Below, piece by piece: positions 9,534 to 18,659 of a stretch of DNA of 64,000 nucleotides (positions are counted from its first letter, which is position 1; each line of letters starts with the position of its first letter). Under the pieces are notes generated by a model that worked only from the letters and a program-made list of their open reading frames with translations, searched no databases and was not told the origin of the DNA. Origin of the DNA: Zobellia nedashkovskayae (GTDB lineage: Bacteria > Bacteroidota > Bacteroidia > Flavobacteriales > Flavobacteriaceae); NCBI RefSeq assembly GCF_015330125.1, contig NZ_JADDXR010000002.1:3174685-3238684 (forward strand). The letters are read 5' to 3'. A program made the position numbers and the translations under genes.

Positions 9534-12500
9534 TTAGAATGTTACGTTAAGGCCCATAGTGAAAACTTTGGTAACAGGGTAAAAAGCACCACTGGAAAAC
9601 TGTGGGGTCAACGGGTCTATACCTTCAGGCATGTTATCCCAGGTAGCTAAGTTTTGCCCAGACAGATAGATACGTGCAGCTGAAATACTGAATTTATCCA
9701 ATACATCTCTAGGTATCTTATAGCCAAGAGTTATATTTCTTAGTCTTACATAAGAGGCATCATGCATCCAAGTTTCATTCACACGCCAGTTAGAGTGTGA
9801 ACTTCCTGGAGTTAAACGTGGATAGGCTGCACCTGTATTAGTAGGAGTCCAGTAATCCGTTTGCCATTCCTGAATTTTTCCAGCGTTAAAAAAGGCCCAA
9901 CCAGCATCACCTTGCAATACCACATCACGTCCTCCAGCTCCAAGTAATGATACTGAAAGGTCAAAACCTTTATAGGCAGAGAAAAGCTCTAATCCCCAAT
10001 TTTCAGTAGTAATGTCACTACCAATAATGGTACGGTCGTCATTTGTTATTGCTCCGTCTGGAACTCCATCAGGGCCAGAGATATCAGCATATTTTAAATC
10101 ACCCGCTTGGATTGCTCCAAATCCTGGCGATGGTAATGAACTATTAAGATTACCATCTACATCAAAATCGCTTTCTTGATAAAGTCCATCTACTTTTAGA
10201 CCGTATATAGAACCAATTTCTTCGCCAACACGGTTTATTGTGTTACCTGGAGGTAATTGATTTAGACCGCCCAAGTCTTTGATTTCGTTGTCAAAACCAG
10301 AGTAGTTAAGATTAACTCCGTAACGGAAATCTTCACCTATCGTATCGTTCCATCCAATACTAATATCGTATCCTGTGTTCCAAACTTCACCGGCATTCTG
10401 AACTGGAGCTTCTAGACCCACAGATGTTGGTATGGTAACACCTAAAAGAATATCTTTTGTTTTACGCACGTAATATTCGCCAGTAAAAGATAATTTACTG
10501 TTGAAAAATTTGGCATCCATAGCAACGTTTTGGGTTTCTCCGGTTTCCCATTGCAATTGTGAATTGGCCAAGACTGACTGGGCTCCACCTACTACCGGAG
10601 TACCTCCAATAACAGCATTGGCATTACCAAGACCGAAAAGAGAAGTATACGGGAAGTTTACCTCTTGAGCCACAGCTGAACCATCAGAACCTTGAATAAC
10701 ATCTCCGTTATTGTCCGTTCTGTTGGCTGCAAAAATGAACTGGTTTCCTAATTGTCCCCAAGATGCTCTTAATTTTAAAAAGTTGATGGTTTCATTATCC
10801 TGAAGAAATTTCTCTTCTGATACTACCCAACCCACAGAAAAGGAAGGAAAGGTTGCAGAACGGTAACCTTCAGCAAAACGTGAAGAAGCATCTTTTCTAA
10901 CATTGGCTTCAAAAAGATATTTGTTCTTGTACGTGTAGTTTATTCTTCCGAATAAAGACTCTAACCCGTTTAAGGTTGAATTACCAGAGTTTAGCTGTGT
11001 ATCTGGTAAACCGTTATCGAGACCTCTAAATTCGTCTAGAACAAATCCTCTTCTACTAGCGGACCATATTTCCGAATTGAATTTAAGAAATTCATAGCCT
11101 CCTAAAACCGAAACATTGTGGTCACCAAATTCTTTTCCCCAGTTAGCTACTGCGTTAAAGTTGTCTTGAAACGTGGTAAAGGTTTCCTTAAAAAGTGAAC
11201 TTTCTGAAATACCGCCACCTACAGTGCTTTGAGCAACACCGCCAGAACCTTCGTAATAGGTGTACCGTGCTCTAAAATCATCTTGGTCCCTGTCAAAAAA
11301 TTGTGGTGCATACGTTGCAGCAATTGAGAAATTGTTGAATGGTCTGTAAGTTACTTTGGCCAAAGCTCTAAAGTAATTTGAAACGGTTTCATCTTTTGCA
11401 GTAGAATTAGCTAGTGCAACGGGATTACTACCACCAAAACCGGAACCATAGGTGCCATCATCATTAAAAGCTACAAAGAGTGGCTGTAGACGGTATGCCG
11501 AACGAGTAAGATTATTTAAACGTGCGGGCTGACTTTTGACTTCTCTTCTGAAGTTAAGGTCAAATGCTAAGTCTAATTTTTTGCTAAGTGCATAATCTAG
11601 ATTAAACCTGCCATTATATCTTTGAAATTTAAAGTTTGGAATGTTACCGTCTTGATCGGTGAACGATATAGAGCTGGCTACTTTCAATTTTTCAGAACCA
11701 CCACGTACAGAAAGACTATGGTATTGCTGAATAGCAGCTGAATTGAATAGAAGACCAACCCAATCCGTATCTGGTAAGGCCTCTGAACCTACTCCGTTAC
11801 CCGAACGGTATTGGTTAAGTACGTCGTCAGAAAATGCACCAGGCTCAGCAGAGTTAAATGCTTCCATATACCCTAAAGCATCTGCGAATTGTAGATTTTG
11901 AGCAATGCTCTGTACCCCAACGTAAGTGTTGTAAGAGGTTGATATTTTCCCTTCCTTACCCCTTTTTGTAGTAATAAGAATTACACCGTTTGCCGCACGA
12001 GAACCATATATAGCCGAAGCCGAAGCATCCTTAAGAACAGAAATAGATTCAATATCACTAGGGTCTAAACCATTAATATCGTCAGGAATTCCATCAACTA
12101 AAATAAGTGGGTTGTTTTTTGCTCCGCTACCTAAAGTACCTACACCACGAATACGGATAGCTGCACCGTCTGAGCCCGGTTGACCACTAGATTGGGTTGC
12201 GGTAAGACCAGGAACAAGACCAGCTAGTGCTTGTGAAGCCTGTGCAACGGGTTGTTTTGCTATTTCTTCTGCCTTAACCGTTTCTACAGATCCAGTTAAG
12301 TTAACTGCTTTTTGGGTTCCGTACCCAACCACAACTACTTCGTCTAGTTGTGATGCTTCTTCAGCCATGGTAACGTTTAGTGTAGTTTGGCCGTTTACTG
12401 CTTTTTCAACAGTTCCGTAACCAATAGAACTGAAAACTAAGGTAGCCCCTTCTGGAATTTCAATACTAAAATTTCCATCAAAATCTGCTACAACCCCATT

Positions 12501-12641
12501 GGTCGTTCCTTTTTCAACAATGTTGGCAGCTGGTATGGGAATACCCTGTTTGTCGCTTACGATACCTGAGACCGTAATTTGGGCAGATATTTCACAAAGC
12601 GCGAATATCGATAAAAGAAAAAATAAAACTGCTTTTTTCAT
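9534..12641 (-). CDS. SusC/RagA-family TonB-linked outer membrane transporter
   Basis: The 1035-residue protein has a signal peptide (to about residue 20) and a carboxypeptidase-regulatory-like domain (about 22-100). The SusC TonB-box-like segment DEVVVVGYGTQ follows, then a plug domain containing IRIRGVGTLGS and the conserved DGIPDDINGLDPSDIESISVLKD region. A long beta-barrel ends in the aromatic strand TMGLNVTF, as outer membrane proteins do. It imports oligosaccharides using TonB energy together with the SusD partner. It is the first gene of the long minus-strand operon, and its upstream region carries a tandem 10-bp operator-like repeat shared with the operon at 18429. The divergent gntR-like gene starts 386 bases away. 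Confidence 0.97.
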   Translation of the reverse strand: MKKAVLFFLLSIFALCEISAQITVSGIVSDKQGIPIPAANIVEKGTTNGVVADFDGNFSIEIPEGATLVFSSIGYGTVEKAVNGQTTLNVTMAEEASQLDEVVVVGYGTQKAVNLTGSVETVKAEEIAKQPVAQASQALAGLVPGLTATQSSGQPGSDGAAIRIRGVGTLGSGAKNNPLILVDGIPDDINGLDPSDIESISVLKDASASAIYGSRAANGVILITTKRGKEGKISTSYNTYVGVQSIAQNLQFADALGYMEAFNSAEPGAFSDDVLNQYRSGNGVGSEALPDTDWVGLLFNSAAIQQYHSLSVRGGSEKLKVASSISFTDQDGNIPNFKFQRYNGRFNLDYALSKKLDLAFDLNFRREVKSQPARLNNLTRSAYRLQPLFVAFNDDGTYGSGFGGSNPVALANSTAKDETVSNYFRALAKVTYRPFNNFSIAATYAPQFFDRDQDDFRARYTYYEGSGGVAQSTVGGGISESSLFKETFTTFQDNFNAVANWGKEFGDHNVSVLGGYEFLKFNSEIWSASRRGFVLDEFRGLDNGLPDTQLNSGNSTLNGLESLFGRINYTYKNKYLFEANVRKDASSRFAEGYRSATFPSFSVGWVVSEEKFLQDNETINFLKLRASWGQLGNQFIFAANRTDNNGDVIQGSDGSAVAQEVNFPYTSLFGLGNANAVIGGTPVVGGAQSVLANSQLQWETGETQNVAMDAKFFNSKLSFTGEYYVRKTKDILLGVTIPTSVGLEAPVQNAGEVWNTGYDISIGWNDTIGEDFRYGVNLNYSGFDNEIKDLGGLNQLPPGNTINRVGEEIGSIYGLKVDGLYQESDFDVDGNLNSSLPSPGFGAIQAGDLKYADISGPDGVPDGAITNDDRTIIGSDITTENWGLELFSAYKGFDLSVSLLGAGGRDVVLQGDAGWAFFNAGKIQEWQTDYWTPTNTGAAYPRLTPGSSHSNWRVNETWMHDASYVRLRNITLGYKIPRDVLDKFSISAARIYLSGQNLATWDNMPEGIDPLTPQFSSGAFYPVTKVFTMGLNVTF

Positions 12642-12707
12642 AAGCTCTAGTTTAAGTTGAGAGGTGAATAGTGAGTAATTTAAGGTTTGACCGTTCTAAA
12701 TTACAAG

Positions 12708-12727
12708 TCTAGTCTGGTCTAGTCTGT
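12708..12727 (-). promoter_or_regulatory. Tandem 10-bp operator-like repeat upstream of susC
   Basis: On the plus strand TCTAGTCTGG (12708-12717) is followed at once by TCTAGTCTGT (12718-12727), ending 66 bases before the susC start. An AT-rich TATTTATTTG-like element, resembling a Bacteroidota -7 box, lies just upstream in the direction of susC transcription. The same architecture with TCTAGTACGG occurs twice before the gene starting at 18429. The ten-base period would put two regulator contacts on one helix face. The rest of the 12642-13027 interval holds the gntR-like promoter and nothing else I can name. Confidence 0.6.
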
Positions 12728-12961
12728 TTAACAAATAAATAACATTATTACATATTTGCCAAATATTTTTTGCTAAATGTTGAATTTGACGTGGTAACAA
12801 TTGGTATTATCTTAAATACTCTGATATTTCATAGGATTTGTCTTCTCTAAAATATTTGTACAAACTACTTCTAAGCTAATTTTACCTAAATTAGAATCTG
12901 TAAAGTCGATAGATCTTTACGCGTGTAGATTTAGTTCTTATTAATGGGCGTCTTAAGTTGT

Positions 12962-12975
12962 ACCTGAAAACAGGT
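12962..12975 (+). promoter_or_regulatory. Palindrome ACCTG-N4-CAGGT before the gntR-like gene
   Basis: Perfect inverted repeat with AAAA spacer, extendable by one base pair on each side. It lies 15 bases before the TACTTTTG element and 52 bases before the start codon, a position suited to autoregulation or to another regulator. Function is inferred only from position and symmetry. Confidence 0.35.
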
Positions 12976-12989
12976 AATTTTGGTTTTAG

Positions 12990-12997
12990 TACTTTTG
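12990..12997 (+). promoter_or_regulatory. Candidate -7 element of the gntR-like gene
   Basis: TACTTTTG matches the Bacteroidota -7 consensus TAnnTTTG and lies 30 bases before the ATG at 13028. No TTG sits at the ideal distance for a -33 box, so the call is tentative. Confidence 0.35.
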
Positions 12998-13027
12998 TAT
13001 TTGTCCCAAATGGTTAAGAAAGAATAA

Positions 13028-14044
13028 ATGGTAAAACTTAGTATAGAAAAGAACTCAAAGAAGCCTAAATATCTTCTGCTTGCAGATAGTATTACTTCCC
13101 AAATTGAACAAAAGCAATTAGTTCTTGATGACAGGTTACCATCAGTAAACAAGCTCTCCGCTCATTTTAACTTTAGTCGTGAAACAGTTTTTAAAGCATT
13201 AAACTACCTAAGCGAAAAGGGAATTGTTAGGGCAGTGGACAAGATTGGTTATTTTGTGAACGACCTTTCCGTTGAGACAGAATTTAAGGTGTTCTTTTTG
13301 CTGGATAAATTAACACCTTTCAAAGAAGACTTGTATAATTCACTTATTTCAAGCTTGGGTGAAAATGTAAAGGTCCGCTTATATTTTCATCACCAAAACA
13401 TTGAACTTTTTGCGTCTCTAATTTTAGATAATCTCAAAAACTACACACACTTTATAGTTACCACATACATAGAGGATTCAAAATCTGTTCAGAAAGTGCT
13501 CAATAAAATACCACCCGAAAAATTGATTATTCTGGATAAATATGAGCCTAATGTCAACGATGGTTGTGGTATGGTTTTTCAAGATTTTGAGAATGACATT
13601 CTTAATCTATTAAAGGTAAATATTGATTTGGTTAACAAGTACGATAGGCTAGTACTTTTCAATCGTAAAAATGCGCCACACGGAGATTTTGTCCAAAAGG
13701 GTTTTGAACGATTTTGCACCGAATACAACTTTCAGAGTGAGGTGTATTATAATTTTTCTCCGGACTACTTTAAAAAAGGAACCCTTTACATCACCATTGA
13801 CGCCTATGACAGGGACATGGTGGAGATTATAAAATTGGCTCGTAAATTTAACTGGGAATTGGGTAAAGAAATTGGACTGATTAGTTACAATGATACCAGT
13901 ACCAAAGAAATTTTAGCTGGTGGTATATCAGTAATTAGTACTGACTTTAAGAAAATGGGAGAGGAGGCTGCCAAAATGATTTTGGAAGGCAGAAGGGAAC
14001 ATAAAAGCAATGAAACCAAGTTGATTTTAAGGAATTCGCTCTAA
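13028..14044 (+). CDS. GntR-type transcriptional regulator with LacI-like sugar-sensing domain
   Basis: Residues 1-75 form a GntR winged helix: DRLPSVNKLSAHFNFSRETV is the recognition helix-turn-helix, followed by a wing ending near IGYFVND. Residues about 85-335 resemble the periplasmic-binding-protein-like effector domain of LacI regulators (LISYNDTS and GGISVISTDF motifs near the end). The total length of 338 fits the GntR/LacI hybrid regulators found in Bacteroidota sugar loci, such as those for fucose. It is transcribed away from susC and faces the cstA-like gene tail to tail, with only 8 bases between the stops. I infer that it senses a galactan-derived sugar and controls the susC and 18429 operons through the shared tandem repeats. 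Confidence 0.9.
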   Translation: MVKLSIEKNSKKPKYLLLADSITSQIEQKQLVLDDRLPSVNKLSAHFNFSRETVFKALNYLSEKGIVRAVDKIGYFVNDLSVETEFKVFFLLDKLTPFKEDLYNSLISSLGENVKVRLYFHHQNIELFASLILDNLKNYTHFIVTTYIEDSKSVQKVLNKIPPEKLIILDKYEPNVNDGCGMVFQDFENDILNLLKVNIDLVNKYDRLVLFNRKNAPHGDFVQKGFERFCTEYNFQSEVYYNFSPDYFKKGTLYITIDAYDRDMVEIIKLARKFNWELGKEIGLISYNDTSTKEILAGGISVISTDFKKMGEEAAKMILEGRREHKSNETKLILRNSL

Positions 14045-14052
14045 AATATCAA

Positions 14053-15495
14053 TTACATCAGCTGTGTAAACACTTTTTTTCGTTGCACGGCATAATACCA
14101 AAATAGCATCGAAATTAGTATCGTTAACACAGCGCCCCCTATATAGGCAACGTTATTTTCTAATTCAAATCCTTCTGGCGCTATAAGAATGTACGTGGTA
14201 CATACCATGGTCATGAAAATTGCCGGAATGAGAGTTATCCAATAGAATTTATTCTCATAAATTAAATACGCGGTAATCGTCCACAGCACTACGGTGGCCA
14301 AGGTCTGATTACTCCATGCAAAATAGCGCCATATCATTCCAAAATCCATTTGGGTAAGTGCAAAAGCGACTATAAACAGAGGAATGCTGATATAAAGTCG
14401 ATTTTTTATTTTCTTTTGGTCAGTTTTAAAAATATCCGATAATATAAGTCTTGCAGAACGGAAAGCAGTATCGCCAGAGGTAATAGGAGCAGCTACAATA
14501 CCTAATAAGGCAAGAATACCACCAACTTTACCCAACATGTTTAAGGATATTTCATTGGCTGCCCATGCTGCGTTATTTCCGTTGGCGAGCATAGCATCAT
14601 TAAGACCTCCCACATCACCAAAAAACGTCATAGCTGCAGCAGCCCAAATTAGAGCCACGACACCTTCGGTAATCATAGTTCCAAAGAAAATTTTTCTACC
14701 TAGTCTTTCATTTTGCATGCAACGTGCCATGAGCGGCGATTGCGTAGCATGAAATCCAGATATGGCTCCACAAGCAATCGTAACAAAAAGTATAGGAAAG
14801 AGTGGTGTGGCTTCTGGGTCAGAAGTCATATTAATTAGATTGGCAGGTACCAACTCTGGAATATGATAATCACCAAAAAATAGTGCAATTAATAATCCTA
14901 AGGCCATAAGCAACATAGCGACCCCAAATACAGGGTAGATTTTGCCTATCATTTTGTCTATAGGTAAGAGAGTGGATAATATGTAATACACCAAGATTAT
15001 CCCGACCCAAATCCAAAGATTCCACATATTACCGGTCATCCCATCTATAATTTTTGCTGGGCCCATAAGGAAAACGGTACCCACAAAAATCAAAAGTATA
15101 ACGGTAAAATAACGCATGATATGTTTCATTCGTGGCCCCAAATAGATACCCACAATTTCGCTAATGCTTAGTCCGTTATGACGTACGGATAACATGCCTG
15201 AAAAATAATCGTGAACTGCTCCGGCAAAAATACTACCCAGCACTATCCATAAAAAAGCGGCAGGTCCAAACATTGCTCCGGCAATGGCACCAAAAATGGG
15301 GCCTAGACCGGCTATATTTAAAAACTGAATAAGAAATATACGCCAAGCGGGTAGGGGCATAAAATCTATGTCATCCCGTAATCGTATGGCAGGGGTTTCC
15401 CTTTCTGTATCAACACCAAAAATGTTTTCTACCAGTTTCCCATAGGTGTAATAACCCAGTATCAATACAAGAACAGAAATAATAAACGAAACCAT
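14053..15495 (-). CDS. CstA-family transporter (short form)
   Basis: This 480-residue polytopic membrane protein shows the CstA signature: an N-terminal GYYTYGKLVENIFG segment, FLNIAGLGPIFGAIAGAMFGP, the HDYFSGMLSVRHNGLS loop, and AISGFHATQSPLMARC in the middle. It is shorter than the roughly 700-residue Escherichia coli protein, lacking the extra C-terminal part, a form common in Bacteroidota. CstA relatives move peptides or pyruvate across the inner membrane. Its place as last gene of an operon with an exported flavoprotein and an FMN-binding-like protein is unusual. Uptake of pyruvate freed from pyruvylated algal galactan is one possible explanation, not shown by the sequence. Confidence 0.88.
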   Translation of the reverse strand: MVSFIISVLVLILGYYTYGKLVENIFGVDTERETPAIRLRDDIDFMPLPAWRIFLIQFLNIAGLGPIFGAIAGAMFGPAAFLWIVLGSIFAGAVHDYFSGMLSVRHNGLSISEIVGIYLGPRMKHIMRYFTVILLIFVGTVFLMGPAKIIDGMTGNMWNLWIWVGIILVYYILSTLLPIDKMIGKIYPVFGVAMLLMALGLLIALFFGDYHIPELVPANLINMTSDPEATPLFPILFVTIACGAISGFHATQSPLMARCMQNERLGRKIFFGTMITEGVVALIWAAAAMTFFGDVGGLNDAMLANGNNAAWAANEISLNMLGKVGGILALLGIVAAPITSGDTAFRSARLILSDIFKTDQKKIKNRLYISIPLFIVAFALTQMDFGMIWRYFAWSNQTLATVVLWTITAYLIYENKFYWITLIPAIFMTMVCTTYILIAPEGFELENNVAYIGGAVLTILISMLFWYYAVQRKKVFTQLM

Positions 15496-15520
15496 AAAAT
15501 GTAGATTTTAAAATATCAGA

Positions 15521-16639
15521 TTAGCTATTATCCTCTAGAAATTCAGTAACAAGGTATGCATTCTTCTCTTTATTGGATGCAGCAAACTGCTCAAGATTTT
15601 TTAATACTTCCGTGGAAATTACTTTTTTACTTCCTAGGTGTTCTAAGTATTTAAGTAGCTGATTTCTAGTAAGTACACTTAACTGCGTAGAGATATGCGT
15701 CACGGTAGCATCAGAAGCGAAATCAACATGTTGAAGCAATAAACTTCTGGTATTGATATCGATATAGGGAAGTGCATCCCAAAAAGGTTGCATGGTAGTT
15801 GGAGATTGTGAAAAAGAGTTTGCTAAATTTTTAATGATGAAAGAACGTACTAATGGAATACCTGATTTGAAAAGCTCCGATACTCTTGAAAAATTGACTT
15901 TATACTGATTTTGGTCAAGGTTTTCTAATGCATACATCTGATAATTGGTATGTTCACTATTCAGCATACGAACCAACATTTCTTCATTTAGCTGCTCAAC
16001 AGTATATGCTTTTAGTTGTTCTTTAATTTTACCGTGAACTAAATGCCAAGCTACGTAACATGAATATAGGGCGCCAGAGACAACAGATTCTTTCACCTCT
16101 TTTACAGTAGCGCCCGACAAGGCATCTACACCTTCAATTTTAGAAGGCTTGGGTTTGGTAACCAACTCGTCTATGGCTCTTCTCTTTAAGATTGAATTAT
16201 CATCTTTCAGCAAATCGTGAAGCTTCCAATAATCTGAGAACAAAAACTCATCGTGATCATGTTTGGTCAATGGCTCCTTAACTGAGCGGTCAAAACCAGC
16301 ATAATCACCCAAAAGTGTCCAATACAGTGTAATGTGCATAAATTTGCAATCTCCATCTGCACAGACAGGAGTTATAATGTTGGAGGAATATAAGATGGGC
16401 GCCTCTGTATTATCGCGAAATAAGTTTACTTTTTGAGCACCCACAGAATCCGTAATGATTTCCAATGGAGTTTCTGAAATGTGAAGCGCTGTATTTGGTT
16501 TCCAGTCCAATATAAAAAACTCCGGACTAGTCTCTAAAACAGTTTTTTCTTGACTATCAGAAAATGCGACAGGCGACCCAAATTGAGCATCACAAAAGTG
16601 GGTTACAAATAAAAGGAAGCCTAACGCAATTCGTATCAT
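15521..16639 (-). CDS. Secreted protein with FMN-binding-like motif and helical C-terminus, function unknown
   Basis: The 372-residue protein has a signal peptide ending near CDAQ. An N-terminal region (about 30-200) contains a Cys pair C93-x4-C98 and ends with GVDALSGATVKEV (about 170-182). The D-x-x-S-G-A-T core (Thr178) is the motif used by NqrC/RnfG-type FMN-binding domains for covalent attachment of FMN by ApbE. Residues about 210-365 look like repeated helical hairpins of HEAT type. The start overlaps the stop of the upstream FAD oxidoreductase gene by four bases (ATGA), implying coupled translation and a shared task. It may pass electrons from the exported oxidoreductase. The motif match is partial: the Ser or Thr often found two residues after SGAT is absent. 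Confidence 0.6.
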   Translation of the reverse strand: MIRIALGFLLFVTHFCDAQFGSPVAFSDSQEKTVLETSPEFFILDWKPNTALHISETPLEIITDSVGAQKVNLFRDNTEAPILYSSNIITPVCADGDCKFMHITLYWTLLGDYAGFDRSVKEPLTKHDHDEFLFSDYWKLHDLLKDDNSILKRRAIDELVTKPKPSKIEGVDALSGATVKEVKESVVSGALYSCYVAWHLVHGKIKEQLKAYTVEQLNEEMLVRMLNSEHTNYQMYALENLDQNQYKVNFSRVSELFKSGIPLVRSFIIKNLANSFSQSPTTMQPFWDALPYIDINTRSLLLQHVDFASDATVTHISTQLSVLTRNQLLKYLEHLGSKKVISTEVLKNLEQFAASNKEKNAYLVTEFLEDNS

Positions 16640-18429
16640 TTTTTGGAAGTCGGAATTTTTTCATATTTCTGCTCCTCTATTAAATCTAAATATTCTTGTA
16701 AATAACCCGTGTAAATTTCACGAGGCATAACTTCATATTTTTTGCAAAGCGAAGCCGCATAACCTACAGCAGCTCCCATTTGACCTGTAGTAAGCATAAC
16801 TCTAGGACCTCCAAGTCCGGCATGTGAGCAGCTGAAATTACGGCCGGCCATAAACAAGTTTTTAATATTCTTAGAGTACAAACTTCTATATGGAATATAG
16901 TATTGTGGACCCCTGTAGAATAACGCTTCAGAAATAAAATCTGGATTATTTTCATCCTCTAGAACAGTTTGATAATGTACATCTACCGCTCTTGTTTCGA
17001 TTACCACGCCATCAGGAAATTCTGTTCCTTCTTTGGCATTGTTGAAGGTGAAAATATGGTCTCCCACCAAACGTCTAGATTCTCTTTTACCTACTAGGTA
17101 TGATACCCATTCCAATTTTCGATTTTCGTTTACTTCGTCTTTTTTAGCACTGGAGAAAGAACCATAGATAGCGCGGAGCATGTGGTCGCGTATTTCTTCG
17201 GCATCATCAATCTGACTCAAATCGTTACGGCTAAACTCCCACTGCCATTCACCATTAACCTCGGAATAATCTTTAGAAACAGGCATGGCCCAAGGAACTT
17301 CAGGAAAACTCTGAGGACTATCTGTATCTTTAGAACCCCAAAGTACAGAAGAACCCATAACAGCATTATCTGCCTCTTTTGGACTCCATAATTCACCATG
17401 TTCTTCCCAATGTTCACCGTAGGTGTCAACACTTTCTCGACCGTATGAAAATTCGGCACCAGCCCAAAAACCTATCCAGCCATCTCCCGTAGAATCAACA
17501 AAGTAAGGAGCCGTAAATCGCTTTCTTTCTCCTGTAAAGGTTTGTCTCGCATCTACATATTTTACGCTGTTTTCTTCAGATAAAGCATCGTAAGCTCGCC
17601 AATTCAGGAATAAATCTATGTTGTCATAACTCTTAACATTTTTATCTCTTTTTTCCTGGTCTAGTTTGGCATCTGCTGAACCGTTTGGATAGTGTTCTGT
17701 ATCGATTTTCTTTAATATCCTCTCAAAATTACCGTAGATGCCTAAAGTATGAACACGAATTTCTTCACTTGCATTACCACCCAAAACAGGACGATCGTGT
17801 ATTAACGCAACTTTCAATCCCTGTTCTGCCCCAGCAATAGCTGCTGCACAACCCGCTAGACCGCCACCAACAACTACCAAATCATAAGATTTTACTTCTT
17901 CAGGAGCATTAGGTTGGGCCGTAATTTCTTGACGCCAAGCTGCTAACTTTTTAGTGGATGAGGGAGGTGTATCTTTTTTAGTTGAAAAATAGATGGCATC
18001 ACAACGTCCGTTAAAACCTGTAAGATCTTGTAATTCAATATGCGTAGCTTGCTTTTTGTTGATTTTGGCCTCACCGGCATATTGCCATCCCCAACCAGAG
18101 CGGGTTCCTAAAACGGTATCTAATACCGTTTCGCCTACTTTTAATTGGAATCTTCCCGGTGCTTCCCATTCACCTGGAACCCAATTCATGGTGCGTACCC
18201 AGATATGATATGTACCCGATTTTTTGAATTCTACAGCAGTAGAAGCATTTTTTACCGGTTTACCCATGCCGTGCGCATTGAGGTAGGGCGATCCCATTTG
18301 TTCTACGAACTGTGGGTCTACGACCCAACCACCGGGATTATCAAAACTTTCAGCTTCTAAAAGGATGTCTTGTGCTACTGCATTGAGCGAAGCGATAAAG
18401 AGGATGAGGACGGTCAGTAAATTTTTCAT
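16636..18429 (-). CDS. Exported FAD-dependent oxidoreductase with N-terminal sugar-binding-like domain
   Basis: A signal peptide ends at AVAQ (residue 20). Residues about 21-150 form a beta-sandwich of carbohydrate-binding type (LLEAESFDNPGGW and a GRCDAIYFS final strand). The flavoprotein begins at YDLVVVGGGLAGCAAA (182-197) and has the signature DRPVLGGNASEEIR, as in the paralogue at 3587-5887. A second FAD region, GRNFSCSHAGLGGPRVMLT, lies near the C-terminus. The protein would act in the periplasm or at the surface, which is uncommon for FAD enzymes exported by Sec; no twin-arginine signal is seen. It is the first gene of a three-gene operon and probably oxidises a sugar unit of the algal glycan. 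Electron acceptor unknown. Confidence 0.86.
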   Translation of the reverse strand: MKNLLTVLILFIASLNAVAQDILLEAESFDNPGGWVVDPQFVEQMGSPYLNAHGMGKPVKNASTAVEFKKSGTYHIWVRTMNWVPGEWEAPGRFQLKVGETVLDTVLGTRSGWGWQYAGEAKINKKQATHIELQDLTGFNGRCDAIYFSTKKDTPPSSTKKLAAWRQEITAQPNAPEEVKSYDLVVVGGGLAGCAAAIAGAEQGLKVALIHDRPVLGGNASEEIRVHTLGIYGNFERILKKIDTEHYPNGSADAKLDQEKRDKNVKSYDNIDLFLNWRAYDALSEENSVKYVDARQTFTGERKRFTAPYFVDSTGDGWIGFWAGAEFSYGRESVDTYGEHWEEHGELWSPKEADNAVMGSSVLWGSKDTDSPQSFPEVPWAMPVSKDYSEVNGEWQWEFSRNDLSQIDDAEEIRDHMLRAIYGSFSSAKKDEVNENRKLEWVSYLVGKRESRRLVGDHIFTFNNAKEGTEFPDGVVIETRAVDVHYQTVLEDENNPDFISEALFYRGPQYYIPYRSLYSKNIKNLFMAGRNFSCSHAGLGGPRVMLTTGQMGAAVGYAASLCKKYEVMPREIYTGYLQEYLDLIEEQKYEKIPTSKK

Positions 18430-18462
18430 AAAGTATAATGTTCTGTATCAGGACGAAATAAA

Positions 18463-18482
18463 TCTAGTACGGTCTAGTACGG
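18463..18482 (-). promoter_or_regulatory. Tandem 10-bp operator-like repeat upstream of the exported oxidoreductase operon
   Basis: TCTAGTACGG occurs twice without a gap (18463-18472 and 18473-18482, plus-strand reading), 33 bases before the ATG at 18429. In the direction of transcription a TATATTTA element, one base from the TAnnTTTG consensus, lies just upstream, so the repeat would cover the transcription start region. The half-site TCTAGT and the 10-base period are shared with 12708-12727. Confidence 0.62.
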
Positions 18483-18602
18483 TTTATGTAAATATATAAA
18501 ATTATTTTTAATCTAATTATTTACCTTTAAATAATTGATGTTAATATATTTTTGGGTCAGATTTTGAATATTTATTAGTGAGGGGAGTTTTAAGTTGTTT
18601 AT

Positions 18603-18636
18603 AAAAAAAAATCCCAAGGCTATACCTGGGGGATTT
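18603..18636 (-). terminator. Rho-independent terminator after the GH2 gene (block C)
   Basis: Read on the minus strand, AATCCCCCAGG, a short loop and CCTTGGGATT form a stem followed by a run of nine T (the A-tract at 18603-18611 on plus). It lies about 24 bases after the GH2 stop codon and separates block C from the operon starting at 18429. Confidence 0.75.
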
Positions 18637-18659
18637 ATAGAATACTTAATGCTATCTGT

